Positions 34,500-43,884 are shown, numbered from the stretch's first letter. The stretch: 64,000 nucleotides of DNA from Patiriisocius sp047730165 (GCF_047730165.1 NZ_CP159834.1:2790001-2854000); one strand, 5' to 3'. Notes: generated by a model not told the origin, from the sequence alone. Numbers and translations are program-made.

Positions 34500-34925
34500 A
34501 TGACGAATAAAAAGGATGCTATAGCAATTGAATTTTTGGACCACGTAGCCATTCGTGTAACAGATATGAAGGCATCTGTAAAATGGCACGAAGAAGTCTT
34601 TGGACTCTAAAAACATTAATTACCTGAATGGGGAAACTCCCCTATTTTTATGCTAGCCAATAAATATGGTATTGCGTTATTTCCTTCAAATTTTAATAAC
34701 AAAGTGACAGACACACTAATTAAAAATATCCGAATTGACCATTTTTCGTTTAACGTAAATAAGGAGAATTTTGAAAAAGCTAAAAAGCGTTTCACTGCAA
34801 TCAGCTTAGACTTCAATATTAAAAATCATCATTATTTTCACTCGATTTACATAAAAGATCCAGACAATTACACGGTAGAATTGACAACTATTGTCGTCAA
34901 TGAAAAGAAGTATTATGAGCAGTAA
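34500..34925 (+). pseudogene. VOC family protein with two early stop codons
   Basis: One frame from the ATG at 34500 encodes a full-length VOC protein (IEFLDHVAIRVTDMKASVKW, later NIRIDHFSFNVNKENFEKAK and YIKDPDNYTVELTTI) of about 140 residues. It is interrupted by TAA at 34608-34610 and 34617-34619. At both places Gln (CAA) would be natural, so two C-to-T changes explain the damage. No frameshift is present, which suggests a recent loss. Confidence 0.7.
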
Positions 34926-34949
34926 ACCCAGAAACAACAAGAAATTTTA

Positions 34950-35411
34950 ATGGCAATAATAAGAGAAGCAGTACTAGAAGATTTACCTATCTTAAAAACA
35001 TTTGAACAAGAAATTATTGAATTTGAGCGACCTTTCGCTTCAAACATAAAAAAGAACCCTGTTACATATTACGATTTAAAAGAACTCATTTTACAAAAAG
35101 ACACACACGTATTAGTCGCTATAATTGATGAAGAAATTATTGGTTCTGGCTATGCACAAATTCAGAATTCTAAACCCTATTTCAAGCCTGAACAATTTGC
35201 TTATTTGGGTTTTATGTTTGTGTCCCCTCAACATAGAGGAAAAGGTATAAATGGAGAAATCACTAAAAAGTTAATTGAATGGGCTAAGCGTAGAGGGATA
35301 CTAGAAATTCAATTAGATGTATATGCTAAGAACGAAAGTGCGACAAACGCTTATAAAAAAATAGGGTTTCAACCAGATTTATTAAAAATGAGGTTGCAAA
35401 ACGAAGGATAA
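34950..35411 (+). CDS. GNAT-family N-acetyltransferase
   Basis: 153 residues. Acetyl-CoA-dependent transfer to an amine is expected. The GNAT core is clear: VLVAIIDEEIIGSGYAQIQN (strands), YLGFMFVSPQHRGKGINGEI (acetyl-CoA motif with H-R-G-K-G) and YAKNESATNAYKKIGFQPDL (motif B). The acceptor is unknown. It follows the decayed VOC gene by 24 bases and may once have formed an operon with it. Confidence 0.85.
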   Translation: MAIIREAVLEDLPILKTFEQEIIEFERPFASNIKKNPVTYYDLKELILQKDTHVLVAIIDEEIIGSGYAQIQNSKPYFKPEQFAYLGFMFVSPQHRGKGINGEITKKLIEWAKRRGILEIQLDVYAKNESATNAYKKIGFQPDLLKMRLQNEG

Positions 35412-35487
35412 AAAGTCATCCTTGATGAGTTATAAGCATGTTACCAAATATAAACTTATCTCAAAAAGGAGTTTTTAATTTAAGGTT

Positions 35488-35916
35488 ATGAAAATTGTAA
35501 AATTAAGTTTACTTATAATTTTGGGAGCTATGCTTTTTACAAGATGTATTAATGATGATATGCCAAAAATGGCAGACGCATCTTCAATCTTGGGTAATTG
35601 GAAACAGACCGAAGCTTTTATTAGTTCAGGTGGACCGCAATATTGGGTAGATATTGAAAATGGCGAAGAAATCAATTTCTTTGAAGACAGAACATTTTCT
35701 TCAGATAGATATCCTGAATGTAGTAATGGTAATTTCATGATAGAAGAAAACAAATTAATAATGGAATATTCCTGTCTTGATTTTAACCCAATGGCACAAA
35801 ACGAAGACGGGTTGATCACTTATGATTTAGAATTATATAATGATAACTTTATCCTCACACCTACTAGCGGTCCACTTTGCATAGAAGGTTGCAGTTATAA
35901 ATATCAACACAGATAA
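35488..35916 (+). CDS. Lipocalin-like lipoprotein
   Basis: 142 residues with a lipoprotein signal (LGAMLFTRC, Cys at residue 20). The mature part reads SSILGNWKQTEAFISSGGPQ and YWVDIENGEEINFFEDRTFS, then a strand-rich end with two paired Cys. This is the short lipocalin-like pattern frequent in Flavobacteriaceae lipoproteins. Envelope-located; ligand unknown. It is on the plus strand between an acetyltransferase and an FAD enzyme. Confidence 0.65.
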   Translation: MKIVKLSLLIILGAMLFTRCINDDMPKMADASSILGNWKQTEAFISSGGPQYWVDIENGEEINFFEDRTFSSDRYPECSNGNFMIEENKLIMEYSCLDFNPMAQNEDGLITYDLELYNDNFILTPTSGPLCIEGCSYKYQHR

Positions 35917-36013
35917 AAAATTACTAGCGTAGTTTATAGAGTTGCTCCTTAGTTAGTTTCTTTTTTTCTTCCGGAAATTCCTCGAACATCGAAGTTGTGA
36001 GTTAATAAAAAAC

Positions 36014-37123
36014 ATGAAAATGAAAAGAACAGAATTTATAAAAATGTGCGCCCTTTTTGGAATAAGCATTCCTTTTCAAGCCACCTTATTATCGTGTAAT
36101 ACAGATGACTCTACTCCTACCGAATTTTATGGAAAAGTATTAATCATTGGCGCAGGTGCAGGCGGATTAGCGGCTGGTTATTTACTCAAACAACAAGGTG
36201 TTGATTTTGAAATAATAGAAGCTTCTTCAGTATATGGCGGCCGAATGAAAATTAATACTGATTTTGCCGATTTCCCAATTCCATTAGGAGCAGAATGGTT
36301 AGAAACAAACAAAGGCATCTTTCAAGAGATTGTAAATGACTCTAATATTTCAGTAAACATAGAAACTATTGCAGATGCTCCTGACCGAAAATTTGTTAAT
36401 TCTTCTTGGTTCAACTTCTTTGAACAATACATCGTTCCATCCGTTATTGATAAAATTTCATTTAATACAATAGCCCAATCTATTGATTATTCTAGTGATC
36501 AGATTGTAGTTACAACTCAAAATGGACAGCAAATAGCCGATAAAGTTATTGTTTCTGTTCCACTAAAAATTCTTCAAGATGGAGATATTAGCTTTGTTCC
36601 AAGCTTACCACAACGTAAAAGTAACGCCATAAGTGACACCATTATTTGGGAGGGTTTTAAGGCGTTTTTTGAATTCTCTGAAAAATTTTATGATGACAAT
36701 TACGAGTTTGATATCACTCCAGAAAGTGATGGCGAAAAGATTTATTATGATGCAGCTTATGGTCAAGACAGTACTAAAAATATTCTAGGTTTATTTGTCG
36801 TTGGGAAACCAGCACTCGATTTTACTTCTTTATCTGATGATGCCTTAAGAGATTTTATCTTATATGAATTAGACGAACTTTATTCCAATCAAGCAACTCT
36901 TAACTATGTAAAACATATTACTCAAGATTGGGATAATGAACCCTTCATCAAAGCAGGATACATGACAGATAATGCGGATGAGGATACAGTAAGGAAACTT
37001 GGCGAATCTATAGCGGGCAAAATATATTTTGCTGGAGGCGCATATACGGATGGTGAAGATTGGGTTTCTGTTCACGCTGCGGCACTGTCAGCAAAGAAAT
37101 CAATACAGGAAATTCTTACTTGA
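36014..37123 (+). CDS. FAD-dependent amine oxidase family lipoprotein, short form
   Basis: 369 residues. The signal ends at a lipobox (TLLSC), so the enzyme would be membrane-anchored in the envelope. The FAD site reads VLIIGAGAGGLAAGYLLKQQ, then EIIEASSVYGGRMKIN, and the end GKIYFAGGAYTDGEDWVSVH is the second FAD motif of flavin monoamine oxidases. The family is usually about 430-460 residues; the stretch between about 90 and 125 is very short, so part of the substrate-binding domain seems to be missing. Activity is therefore uncertain. Confidence 0.75.
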   Translation: MKMKRTEFIKMCALFGISIPFQATLLSCNTDDSTPTEFYGKVLIIGAGAGGLAAGYLLKQQGVDFEIIEASSVYGGRMKINTDFADFPIPLGAEWLETNKGIFQEIVNDSNISVNIETIADAPDRKFVNSSWFNFFEQYIVPSVIDKISFNTIAQSIDYSSDQIVVTTQNGQQIADKVIVSVPLKILQDGDISFVPSLPQRKSNAISDTIIWEGFKAFFEFSEKFYDDNYEFDITPESDGEKIYYDAAYGQDSTKNILGLFVVGKPALDFTSLSDDALRDFILYELDELYSNQATLNYVKHITQDWDNEPFIKAGYMTDNADEDTVRKLGESIAGKIYFAGGAYTDGEDWVSVHAAALSAKKSIQEILT

Positions 37124-37160
37124 AAAATAAGAACTACTTAAAACAAAGCAAATAGCCCAT

Positions 37161-37667
37161 ATGGAAATACAGAATAGCACCGTTAAAGATATAGATACTA
37201 TATTCTGCCTTTACAAAAAAGCAACTGATTTTCAAAAAATGAAATCTGCCGTTCCGTGGCCTGATTTTGATAGAGAATTAGTTGAAAAAGAAATAAATGA
37301 AAAGAGACAATGGAAAATTGTAATCGACAATAAAATCGCTTGTGTGTGGGCTACTGCAGAAAGTGATCCACAAATTTGGCTCAAAAGAAATCAAGAGCCC
37401 TCAATTTATATCCATCGCATTTCTACAAACCCAGATTTTAGAGGTCAACATTTAGTAAAAGAAATTGTAAAATGGTCTAGGCTTTATGCAAAAACGAATA
37501 ATAAAAAATATGTAAGGATGGACACTGTTGGTGAAAATTTTGGATTAATCAATCACTATAAAAAAAGCGGATTTGACTTCTTAGGATTATCAGAATTAAA
37601 AAACACAAATGGACTACCAGCTCATTATCAAAATGCAACGGTAAGTTTATTTCAAATGCTTGTTTGA
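37161..37667 (+). CDS. GNAT-family N-acetyltransferase
   Basis: 168 residues with the GNAT pattern: YIHRISTNPDFRGQHLVKEI (acetyl-CoA-binding segment) and YVRMDTVGENFGLINHYKKS followed by GFDFLG (motif B). It is the more divergent branch in which the R-G-x-G loop reads R-G-Q-H. It follows the FAD enzyme by 37 bases, probably in one transcript. Acceptor unknown. Confidence 0.8.
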   Translation: MEIQNSTVKDIDTIFCLYKKATDFQKMKSAVPWPDFDRELVEKEINEKRQWKIVIDNKIACVWATAESDPQIWLKRNQEPSIYIHRISTNPDFRGQHLVKEIVKWSRLYAKTNNKKYVRMDTVGENFGLINHYKKSGFDFLGLSELKNTNGLPAHYQNATVSLFQMLV

Positions 37668-37813
37668 TTTACCTTCTTATTAATGAGACTTCCACACCTT
37701 GCCTTTACTTCTATATAGCTGATCATTGGAGATTAGACTTTATTTTAATACAGTCGGCAATGGCTGTTGACCTGCAAGATTAGTATCAGCTCATACATCC
37801 AGTAGTAGACTCA

Positions 37814-37930
37814 AAAAAAATCAGATACGAGCAAATGCTCGTATCTGATTTTAAAAATTGTAATAAGCGCTATCACGTTGTTATGAGAGTAGAGGTTACA
37901 CCTACCACATCAGGTAATCCTGAGGCATTA
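37814..37930. repeat. Direct repeat, copy 1 (terminator hairpin plus 3' sequence)
   Basis: A perfect 16-base stem with loop AAAT (37817-37852), then AATTGTAATAAGCGCTATCA and following bases. The same stretch recurs at 40106-40215 with a few changes, downstream of an ice-binding gene. Confidence 0.7.
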
Positions 37931-38062
37931 AATACTATCCAGTAATTAGTTGTTCGTGACCGTATTCTTTTGCAGAGATACTGCTGTTTGTGCTAAGTGT
38001 TACCGCACCTTACTTACCAAAAAATGTTACTTGCTTTAGCGCCTCCAGTTAAATGAATATTA
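37931..38062 (-). pseudogene. Remnant of an ice-binding (DUF3494) gene 3' end
   Basis: On the minus strand, pieces corresponding to the end of the ice-binding genes (related to ...AVTLQKNTVT and FHLAGGAKA-type segments) are recognisable at the DNA level next to direct-repeat copy 1. Compared with 40219-40430, about 80 bases are deleted in the middle. Everything upstream is gone. Confidence 0.55.
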
Positions 38063-38190
38063 ACAACAAAACAACCGGTTACTCTGTTATTATAAAACCT
38101 CGCAATGACCGGTTACGTTGCGTCATTCCGATTGAAACGCAGTGCAAAGAAGCAATCTTATGAGTAGAACAACACTGCAACAAACCACAA

Positions 38191-38215
38191 AACCCCAAGC
38201 AAATTGCTTGAGGTT
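38191..38215 (-). terminator. Hairpin downstream of the first ice-binding gene
   Basis: AACCCCAAGCAA pairs with TTGCTTGAGGTT (one mismatch). It lies about 65 bases beyond the stop of the minus-strand ice-binding gene; a T tract is better on the plus strand, so orientation is uncertain. Confidence 0.45.
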
Positions 38216-38278
38216 TTTAATTTTTAAACTTGGCCGCTCACGCGGCTTATATTTTATAATTGATAAATAACTAAATAG

Positions 38279-39592
38279 TTAAAAAGCTCGAACTGCACGC
38301 ACGTAGTTTGCGACGCACTTACTGGAGTCGTACTGACCACCATAGATGAAAAACTGTAGCCACGCGTAATCGTCATCGTACTCCGTAGAACTCCAGTATC
38401 CCCAGTCATCAGAAAAGGCATTAAAGCCCGAGACTGCCTCTAAAATCTCTTTATGTACATACATTTCTTGTAACTCATTTATACTCGGCAAAAACCATCC
38501 GTCACCTAATGAACCAGCAGCTGTGGCTGCAGGTGCACCAGAACAATCATCTAATATTAAATTAGTATTACTCTCACCATATCCTATTTCTGCACCAGGA
38601 CCCATAGGATTACCATTATTATAAGCAACATTTGGAACATTTAGTAAATCTATACCAAAACAACCCCATTCTACCTCTGTTGCAGAATCTGACATAGCAC
38701 ATACCAAGCCGTGAGTATTATCATCTGGATTTACCCAAAATACAACACCGCCATCTATTAAATCGCCAATGGCCACTGTTGTTGATGCTGGTTCTGTAAC
38801 CGTATTCATTTGCAATGTCACCGCTGTTTGTGCTAGTAACCTTCCGTTTACAGATGCTCCTGTTTGCACAGCAACTGAAGTTGCCCCTAATAAGATTCCC
38901 TCAAAATGGCTTGTTGTACCTAGCGTAACTGCACCTGAGACTTGCCAAAAGATGTTACTTGCTTTAGCACCTCCAGCTAAGTTAATTCTAACGGCAGAAC
39001 TCATATTAAAAGTTCCTGCAACTTGAAAGACCCATACATCATCTGCATCACCCTTTATCGTTACGTCCGTTGTAACCAACAGGGCGGTTGTCCACTTATA
39101 AAGTCCTGGATCTAGTGTTAGTCCGCTTATATTTCCAGCCCCTAAATTTAGAAAATCGGGATTAGTACGTCCTGCAGCATCTGTATATGCAGCTTGCATA
39201 TCCAATACAGATAATGTAAGCTCTGATGGAGTTGGGGCTGCAGCACTCGCAGCGTAAATTTTACCACTAACTTGAGATGATGTTGCAAATGTACCGGATG
39301 AATCAAGAGATAGAGCAAATCCCGTGATAGCAGTCTGAGCAATAGGACTCACACCCATATCACCAGTGATTGCAGACGGTGGAACATTAGTTACTCCTGA
39401 TTTTGAAAGTATTGCATACTTTCCAGCCTCACCAAGGTCTACTTTATTTGGATTTTGGTTTAAAGTGCTTGCAGTGTTATCAGCTACATTATCTGCATCC
39501 ATAGTATCAAAAGTTTCATTCTCTGATTCACAGCTGAACAAGACTCCAATAATTAACAGGGCAAGTATTGGGATTAATTTAAATGTTTTCAT
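38279..39592 (-). CDS. Ice-binding lipoprotein (DUF3494) with C-terminal DUF1566-like domain
   Basis: 437 residues. A lipoprotein signal (VLFSC) leads into a linker, then a DUF3494 ice-binding domain (about 50-265: YAILSKSGVTNVPPSAITGD, LSVLDMQAAYTDAAGRTNPD, DPGLYKWTT, DVWVFQVAGTFNMSSAVRIN, NIFWQVSGAVTLGTTSHFEG, AQTAVTLQMN). The beta-helix of this fold binds ice or blocks its growth. Residues about 275-437 (IGDLIDGGVVFWVNPDDNTH, DGWFLPSINELQEMY, YWSSTEYDDDYAW, VRAVRAF) are a DUF1566/Fib_succ-type domain, often surface-associated. Expected on the outer membrane, perhaps to hold cells to ice. The neighbour at 40219 is a paralogue with two such domains. Confidence 0.88.
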   Translation of the reverse strand: MKTFKLIPILALLIIGVLFSCESENETFDTMDADNVADNTASTLNQNPNKVDLGEAGKYAILSKSGVTNVPPSAITGDMGVSPIAQTAITGFALSLDSSGTFATSSQVSGKIYAASAAAPTPSELTLSVLDMQAAYTDAAGRTNPDFLNLGAGNISGLTLDPGLYKWTTALLVTTDVTIKGDADDVWVFQVAGTFNMSSAVRINLAGGAKASNIFWQVSGAVTLGTTSHFEGILLGATSVAVQTGASVNGRLLAQTAVTLQMNTVTEPASTTVAIGDLIDGGVVFWVNPDDNTHGLVCAMSDSATEVEWGCFGIDLLNVPNVAYNNGNPMGPGAEIGYGESNTNLILDDCSGAPAATAAGSLGDGWFLPSINELQEMYVHKEILEAVSGFNAFSDDWGYWSSTEYDDDYAWLQFFIYGGQYDSSKCVANYVRAVRAF

Positions 39593-39638
39593 AATGTGTA
39601 TTATTAGGTTTTTTTAATTGCACAAGATATATACTATA

Positions 39639-39646
39639 CAAACGTA
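39639..39646 (-). promoter_or_regulatory. Bacteroidetes -7 promoter box (TACGTTTG) for the ice-binding gene
   Basis: Minus-strand TACGTTTG fits TAnnTTTG and lies 46 bases before the ATG of the 38279-39592 gene. Confidence 0.45.
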
Positions 39647-40105
39647 GTCTAAATGTTAATGATATGTAGTTAAATTACTATTAATTCACTCTGAACTTGT
39701 TACATAGTCTTAATCATCGATTAATAGACAAAAGACACATTTTAACGATTAAAGGAGGATAAGTAAGTATACATCCCTCAAAGGCAATGTTTTAGCTATT
39801 TCACTCCAAAGGCGCGACGAAAGCGTGACATTCAATTGTTAAAAGATGAAGTCTAGAATAACATATGCAAGAATGTTCTGTTTTTTTAAATCTGATTTTG
39901 CTTTATAAAATTGTCAGACACAATGTAAGTGCGCTCTTTAAAAAAGCGCTGACTAATTTTCAAAGGGTCTATAATTTGCTATGTAATAAATATTAACAAA
40001 CTGAGGTTAAAGGCCAACTTTTGTTGCTCCTTAATTTTTTACACTCGAACTACTCTTTATCTATAGCCCGTTGCACTTATTCATAAGCTATAAATCCATC
40101 GTATA
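39647..40105. other. Gap between the two ice-binding genes, no gene seen
   Basis: AT-rich, stop-rich; no recognisable coding sequence. Confidence 0.35.
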
Positions 40106-40144
40106 TAAAAAAATCAGATACTAGCAAATGCTCGTATCTGATTT
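40106..40144 (-). terminator. Terminator of the two-domain ice-binding gene
   Basis: AAATCAGATAC and GTATCTGATTT (plus an inner AGC/GCT) form the hairpin; on the minus strand it is followed by a T run. The copy at 37817-37852 is perfect and probably ancestral. Confidence 0.75.
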
Positions 40145-40215
40145 TAAAAATTGTAATAAGCCCTATCACGCTGTTATGAGAGTAGAGTTGCACTTAAAAC
40201 GGTAGGTAATCCTGA
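40106..40215. repeat. Direct repeat, copy 2
   Basis: Matches 37814-37930 over most of its length with scattered substitutions and small gaps; together with the remnant at 37931 it records a duplication of an ice-binding gene 3' end. Confidence 0.7.
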
Positions 40216-40218
40216 GTA

Positions 40219-41706
40219 TTAAATACTTAATACTGGTCTAGTGACCGTATTCTTTTGCAGTGTTACCGCTGTTTGTGCTAGTAACCTTCCGTTTACAGAT
40301 GCATTTGTTTGCACAGCAATTGACGTTGCCCCTAATAAGGTTCCTTCAAAATGACTTGTGGTACCAAGTGTTACTGCACCTGACACTTGCCAAAAAATGT
40401 TTTCGGCTTTTGCGCCTCCAGCTAAATGAATTCCTGCGGCAGAACTCATATTAAAAGTTCCTGCAACTTGAAATATCCATACGTCAGTCGAATTACCGAT
40501 AAGTGTTATGTCGGATGCAATCACAAGGGTACTGGTCCACTTATATAGCCCTGGTGTTAGCAAATTTCCTCCGATAACGCCGGCTCCTAAATTTAGTTCC
40601 TTAGGGTTCGAGCGTCCTGCAGCATCTGTATATGCAGCTTGCATAGCAAGTACAGATGATGTTAATAGTGGAGCATCAATTTCTCTACAAGGAAGCGGTC
40701 CTGCAGCAGCAACTGTAAATATTGATCCATCAACTTCATTACAAGTTAATAATAGTGCAGCACCCGTTATAGGACTTGTTCCTACATTTCCTGTAACGTA
40801 AGATGGTGGAACATTAGTAATTCCTGATTTTGAAAGAATCGCAAAATCTCCAGCTAGACCAAGCTCTACGGGTGCCATTACAGCTGGTGTTGGTGGTGCT
40901 GGTGGTGTTGAAGCAGAAGCTGATGGATTTTTAACTGTATTCATTTGTAACGTTACTGCTGTTTGTGCAAGCAACCTTCCTTTTACGTCAGCTCCCGTTT
41001 GCACAGCAATTGAAGTAGCTCCTAATAAGGTTCCTTTAAATTTACTTGTAGTACCTAAAGTAACCGCGCCTCCTACTTGCCAGAAAATATTTTTATTTTT
41101 AACGCCAGGGGTCTTTTTGATTCTAGCTGCAGAGCTCATATTAAAAGTTCCTGCAACTTGAAATATCCATACATCATTTGTACTTGCATCGTTATCGCCT
41201 ACTAGTATTATGTCAGATGCAACAACAAGTGTACCTGTCCATTTATAAACTCCCGGTGGAAATTGTTGATTTCCTCCGATAACACCAGCTCCTATATTTG
41301 TATTCCCAGGAGTAGTGGTTCGTCCTGCAGCATCTGTGTATGCAGCTTGCATATCTAGCACAGCTGTTGTAAGCAATGGAGCGTTAGGCTCTCTGCAAGG
41401 AAGTGGTCCTGCAGCGGCAACTGTATATATTGACCCATCAACTTCTGGACATGTTAATAAAAGAGCAGCCCCTGTAATTGGACTTGTCCCAACATTTCCT
41501 ATAATGGCAGATGGTGGAACGTTAGTAATTCCTGATTTTGAAAGTATCGCAAAACCCTTAGCAGCACCAAGATTTACTGGTGCTGCGCCTATGTTGATAA
41601 GACTATTTGCCACCAAGTTTTCTTCCGATTCCGTCTCTGCCTCGCAGCTTGACAAAAGTCCAATTACTAGCATTGCTAGAATTGGCGTTAATTTCATTAA
41701 TTTCAT
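40219..41706 (-). CDS. Ice-binding lipoprotein with two tandem DUF3494 domains
   Basis: 495 residues. A lipoprotein signal (VIGLLSSC) precedes domain 1 (about 40-265) and domain 2 (about 282-492), joined by a Ser/Ala/Pro linker (SASASTPPAPPTPAV). Both domains carry the full set of DUF3494 marks: GFAILSKSGITNVPPSAIIG / DFAILSKSGITNVPPSYVTG, VLDMQAAYTDAAGRT / VLAMQAAYTDAAGRS, DVWIFQVAGTFNMSSAA and NIFWQVSGAVTLGTTSHFEG-type strands. Each also has a pair of Cys (TCPEVDG...CREP) absent from the 38279 protein. Tandem domains usually raise ice affinity. The gene is probably a paralogue of 38279-39592 by duplication. Confidence 0.9.
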   Translation of the reverse strand: MKLMKLTPILAMLVIGLLSSCEAETESEENLVANSLINIGAAPVNLGAAKGFAILSKSGITNVPPSAIIGNVGTSPITGAALLLTCPEVDGSIYTVAAAGPLPCREPNAPLLTTAVLDMQAAYTDAAGRTTTPGNTNIGAGVIGGNQQFPPGVYKWTGTLVVASDIILVGDNDASTNDVWIFQVAGTFNMSSAARIKKTPGVKNKNIFWQVGGAVTLGTTSKFKGTLLGATSIAVQTGADVKGRLLAQTAVTLQMNTVKNPSASASTPPAPPTPAVMAPVELGLAGDFAILSKSGITNVPPSYVTGNVGTSPITGAALLLTCNEVDGSIFTVAAAGPLPCREIDAPLLTSSVLAMQAAYTDAAGRSNPKELNLGAGVIGGNLLTPGLYKWTSTLVIASDITLIGNSTDVWIFQVAGTFNMSSAAGIHLAGGAKAENIFWQVSGAVTLGTTSHFEGTLLGATSIAVQTNASVNGRLLAQTAVTLQKNTVTRPVLSI

Positions 41707-42112
41707 TGTTTTGATTATTTTAATTGGTTAAAAGATTAATTATGAATAAAATTAAATTAATTAATCCTAGTTTGTAAGTAAAATCCTTTTTTTCCATGCA
41801 TTACCCGTTACATAACCCAGAACATAGATTAAAAGAGTAACGGCGTTTTTTATCGACAAATAGATAAAGTGTACTTTATTAATGTTGAAATGTACTAGCC
41901 TTTGAATCCGCTTAGCTCCCTAACCAAAACATATGCTGTAAAGAGTTAAATAATGAATAGAAATATCTCATAACAAGCTATAAATAAAATAGTTAAAACA
42001 AGTATTCAATTTAAAATTTCGCGGGAATATTTAACTACCTTTAAATACGAAACCGTTTTTCTGATCATCACATTGTAACTATAATAATCATCTACTTTAA
42101 AAACTATAGATT
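41707..42112. other. Divergent upstream gap, no gene seen
   Basis: Separates the ice-binding gene (minus) from the TPR gene (plus). No TAnnTTTG box close to either start was found. Confidence 0.3.
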
Positions 42113-43846
42113 ATGAAATCAAAAGGAAACATCATTTTAACTATCATTATTTTTATATCTATTGTAGTTTATTTCAGCATAAACGAGCAGGTTAAATCTA
42201 CACCATCACCCGGGCCTAAACTCGCAATGAATTTTGTAAAATGTACCTCGGCTAAATTTTTATTAGGAGCTGTAGATACCACAAAACAGATCTCGCCCCT
42301 TTTTGATAATCTAGGGAATCTTCATTTTTCTATTGGCACTGACAACCAAAGAGCACAAGCATTTTTTGATCAAGGCGTAAAGCTATCATATGCTTTTAAT
42401 CACGCAGAAGCGCATCGCTCGTTTATGGAGGCGTCGCGATTGGATCCTAACTCGGCCATGACCTATTGGGGACAAGCCTTTGCGCTTGGACCAAATATAA
42501 ACGACCCACTCCCACCTGCAGAACGCAAGATTAAAATTAATGAAGCAATCGCGAAAGCAAAACAATTGGCATCAAAAGCAAGTGTAAAAGAACAAGCACT
42601 AATAGAAGCATTATCTGCTAGATACAGTGAAGACCTTAACGCAGATATTGCTGAGTTGAATATGGCATACTTGCAGGAAATGGCTCAGGTTATAAATACA
42701 TTCCCAAACGATGCAAACCTGCAAATCTTATATGCTGCCGCTGCAATGAACACGGTTCCTTGGGATTATTGGGATAAGGACGGAAACCCTTCACCTAACA
42801 TAAAGGAAGCAAAAGCCGCACTTGAAAAAGCGATGGTACTTGAACCAGAAAACCCTGGCGGTCATCACTATTACATTCATATGGTTGAACTCCCCTATCC
42901 AGATATGGGTGTTGAAAGTGCTGATAAATTAGCTTCTCTGATGCCTGGTGCTGGACATATTGTGCATATGCCTTCTCATATATACATTAGAGTAGGAAGA
43001 TATAAAGATGCCGTTACTACAAACCAAAAAGCAATTTTAGCTGACGAAGAATACATATCTCAATGTTATGCACAGGGACTCTATCCACTGGGCTATTATC
43101 CTCATAACATTCATTTTTTATGGTCTTCCGCTAGTTTACTAGGGGCTAGTGATATTGCGATTGATGCTGCAAAAAAGACAGCAGAAAAAGTACCCCTTGG
43201 AGAATTTTTAGAAATGACCTTTTTACAAAATTTTGCGTCAACACCAATGCTAGCATATACCCGGTTTGGTAAGTGGAATGAAATCTTAACCATTCCAGCA
43301 CCTAACTCAAAAATAAAACATCTCGCCTTAATACGTCATTATGCCAGAGGTATTGCTTTTATTAGAAAAGGGAATATCAATGAAGCACAAGAAGAATTAG
43401 ATGCCATAGAAGTCCTTAAAAAGGATCCTGAATTAGAAACCTTAATAGCTACATCAAACAACGCATCGATTCATGTGGCCAATATAGCCTTCGAGGTTGT
43501 TTCTGGAGAATTGGAAGCATTGAGAGGTAATATTCCAGAGGCGATAGCGCATCTTCAAAACGCTGTAGTATTTGAAGATGGATTAACATACACAGAACCC
43601 GCCGCTTGGCACATACCCACGAGACAAAACCTAGGCTCTATATTATTCAAAGCTGGGAATTATGAAGCTGCTGAAACTATTTACAAAGAAGACTTAGCGA
43701 TCCTAAGACAAAATGGTTGGTCTCTAATGGGGCTCTATAAAAGTCTGATGGCACAAGGGAAAAACGAAGAAGCTACTCGTATAAAAAATGAGTTCGCTGC
43801 AGCTTGGAAAGATGCAGATATTGCTATAGACGATTCAGTATTGTAG
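42113..43846 (+). CDS. Membrane-anchored tetratricopeptide-repeat protein
   Basis: 577 residues. An N-terminal membrane segment (IILTIIIFISIVVYFS) is followed by TPR units: QAFFDQGVKLSYAFNHAEAH, RSFMEASRLDPNSAMTYWGQ, later KAMVLEPENPGGHHYYIHMV and EAIAHLQNAVVFEDG, plus ETIYKEDLAILRQ near the end. The HxxHMP-like stretch VHMPSHIYIRVGRYKDAV is typical of a bacterial TPR family found beside copper and redox proteins. A scaffold role in the periplasm is likely. The SCO gene follows 38 bases downstream in the same direction, suggesting co-transcription. Confidence 0.8.
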   Translation: MKSKGNIILTIIIFISIVVYFSINEQVKSTPSPGPKLAMNFVKCTSAKFLLGAVDTTKQISPLFDNLGNLHFSIGTDNQRAQAFFDQGVKLSYAFNHAEAHRSFMEASRLDPNSAMTYWGQAFALGPNINDPLPPAERKIKINEAIAKAKQLASKASVKEQALIEALSARYSEDLNADIAELNMAYLQEMAQVINTFPNDANLQILYAAAAMNTVPWDYWDKDGNPSPNIKEAKAALEKAMVLEPENPGGHHYYIHMVELPYPDMGVESADKLASLMPGAGHIVHMPSHIYIRVGRYKDAVTTNQKAILADEEYISQCYAQGLYPLGYYPHNIHFLWSSASLLGASDIAIDAAKKTAEKVPLGEFLEMTFLQNFASTPMLAYTRFGKWNEILTIPAPNSKIKHLALIRHYARGIAFIRKGNINEAQEELDAIEVLKKDPELETLIATSNNASIHVANIAFEVVSGELEALRGNIPEAIAHLQNAVVFEDGLTYTEPAAWHIPTRQNLGSILFKAGNYEAAETIYKEDLAILRQNGWSLMGLYKSLMAQGKNEEATRIKNEFAAAWKDADIAIDDSVL

Positions 43847-43884
43847 GCTTTTCGTTTTATCACTCCATTATAAAAAATAGTTAT

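Noticed and set aside
43804..43884. N-terminal extension of the SCO protein
   Set aside because: These codons overlap the TPR gene end and lack a plausible signal; the ATG at 43885 begins right before the membrane anchor.
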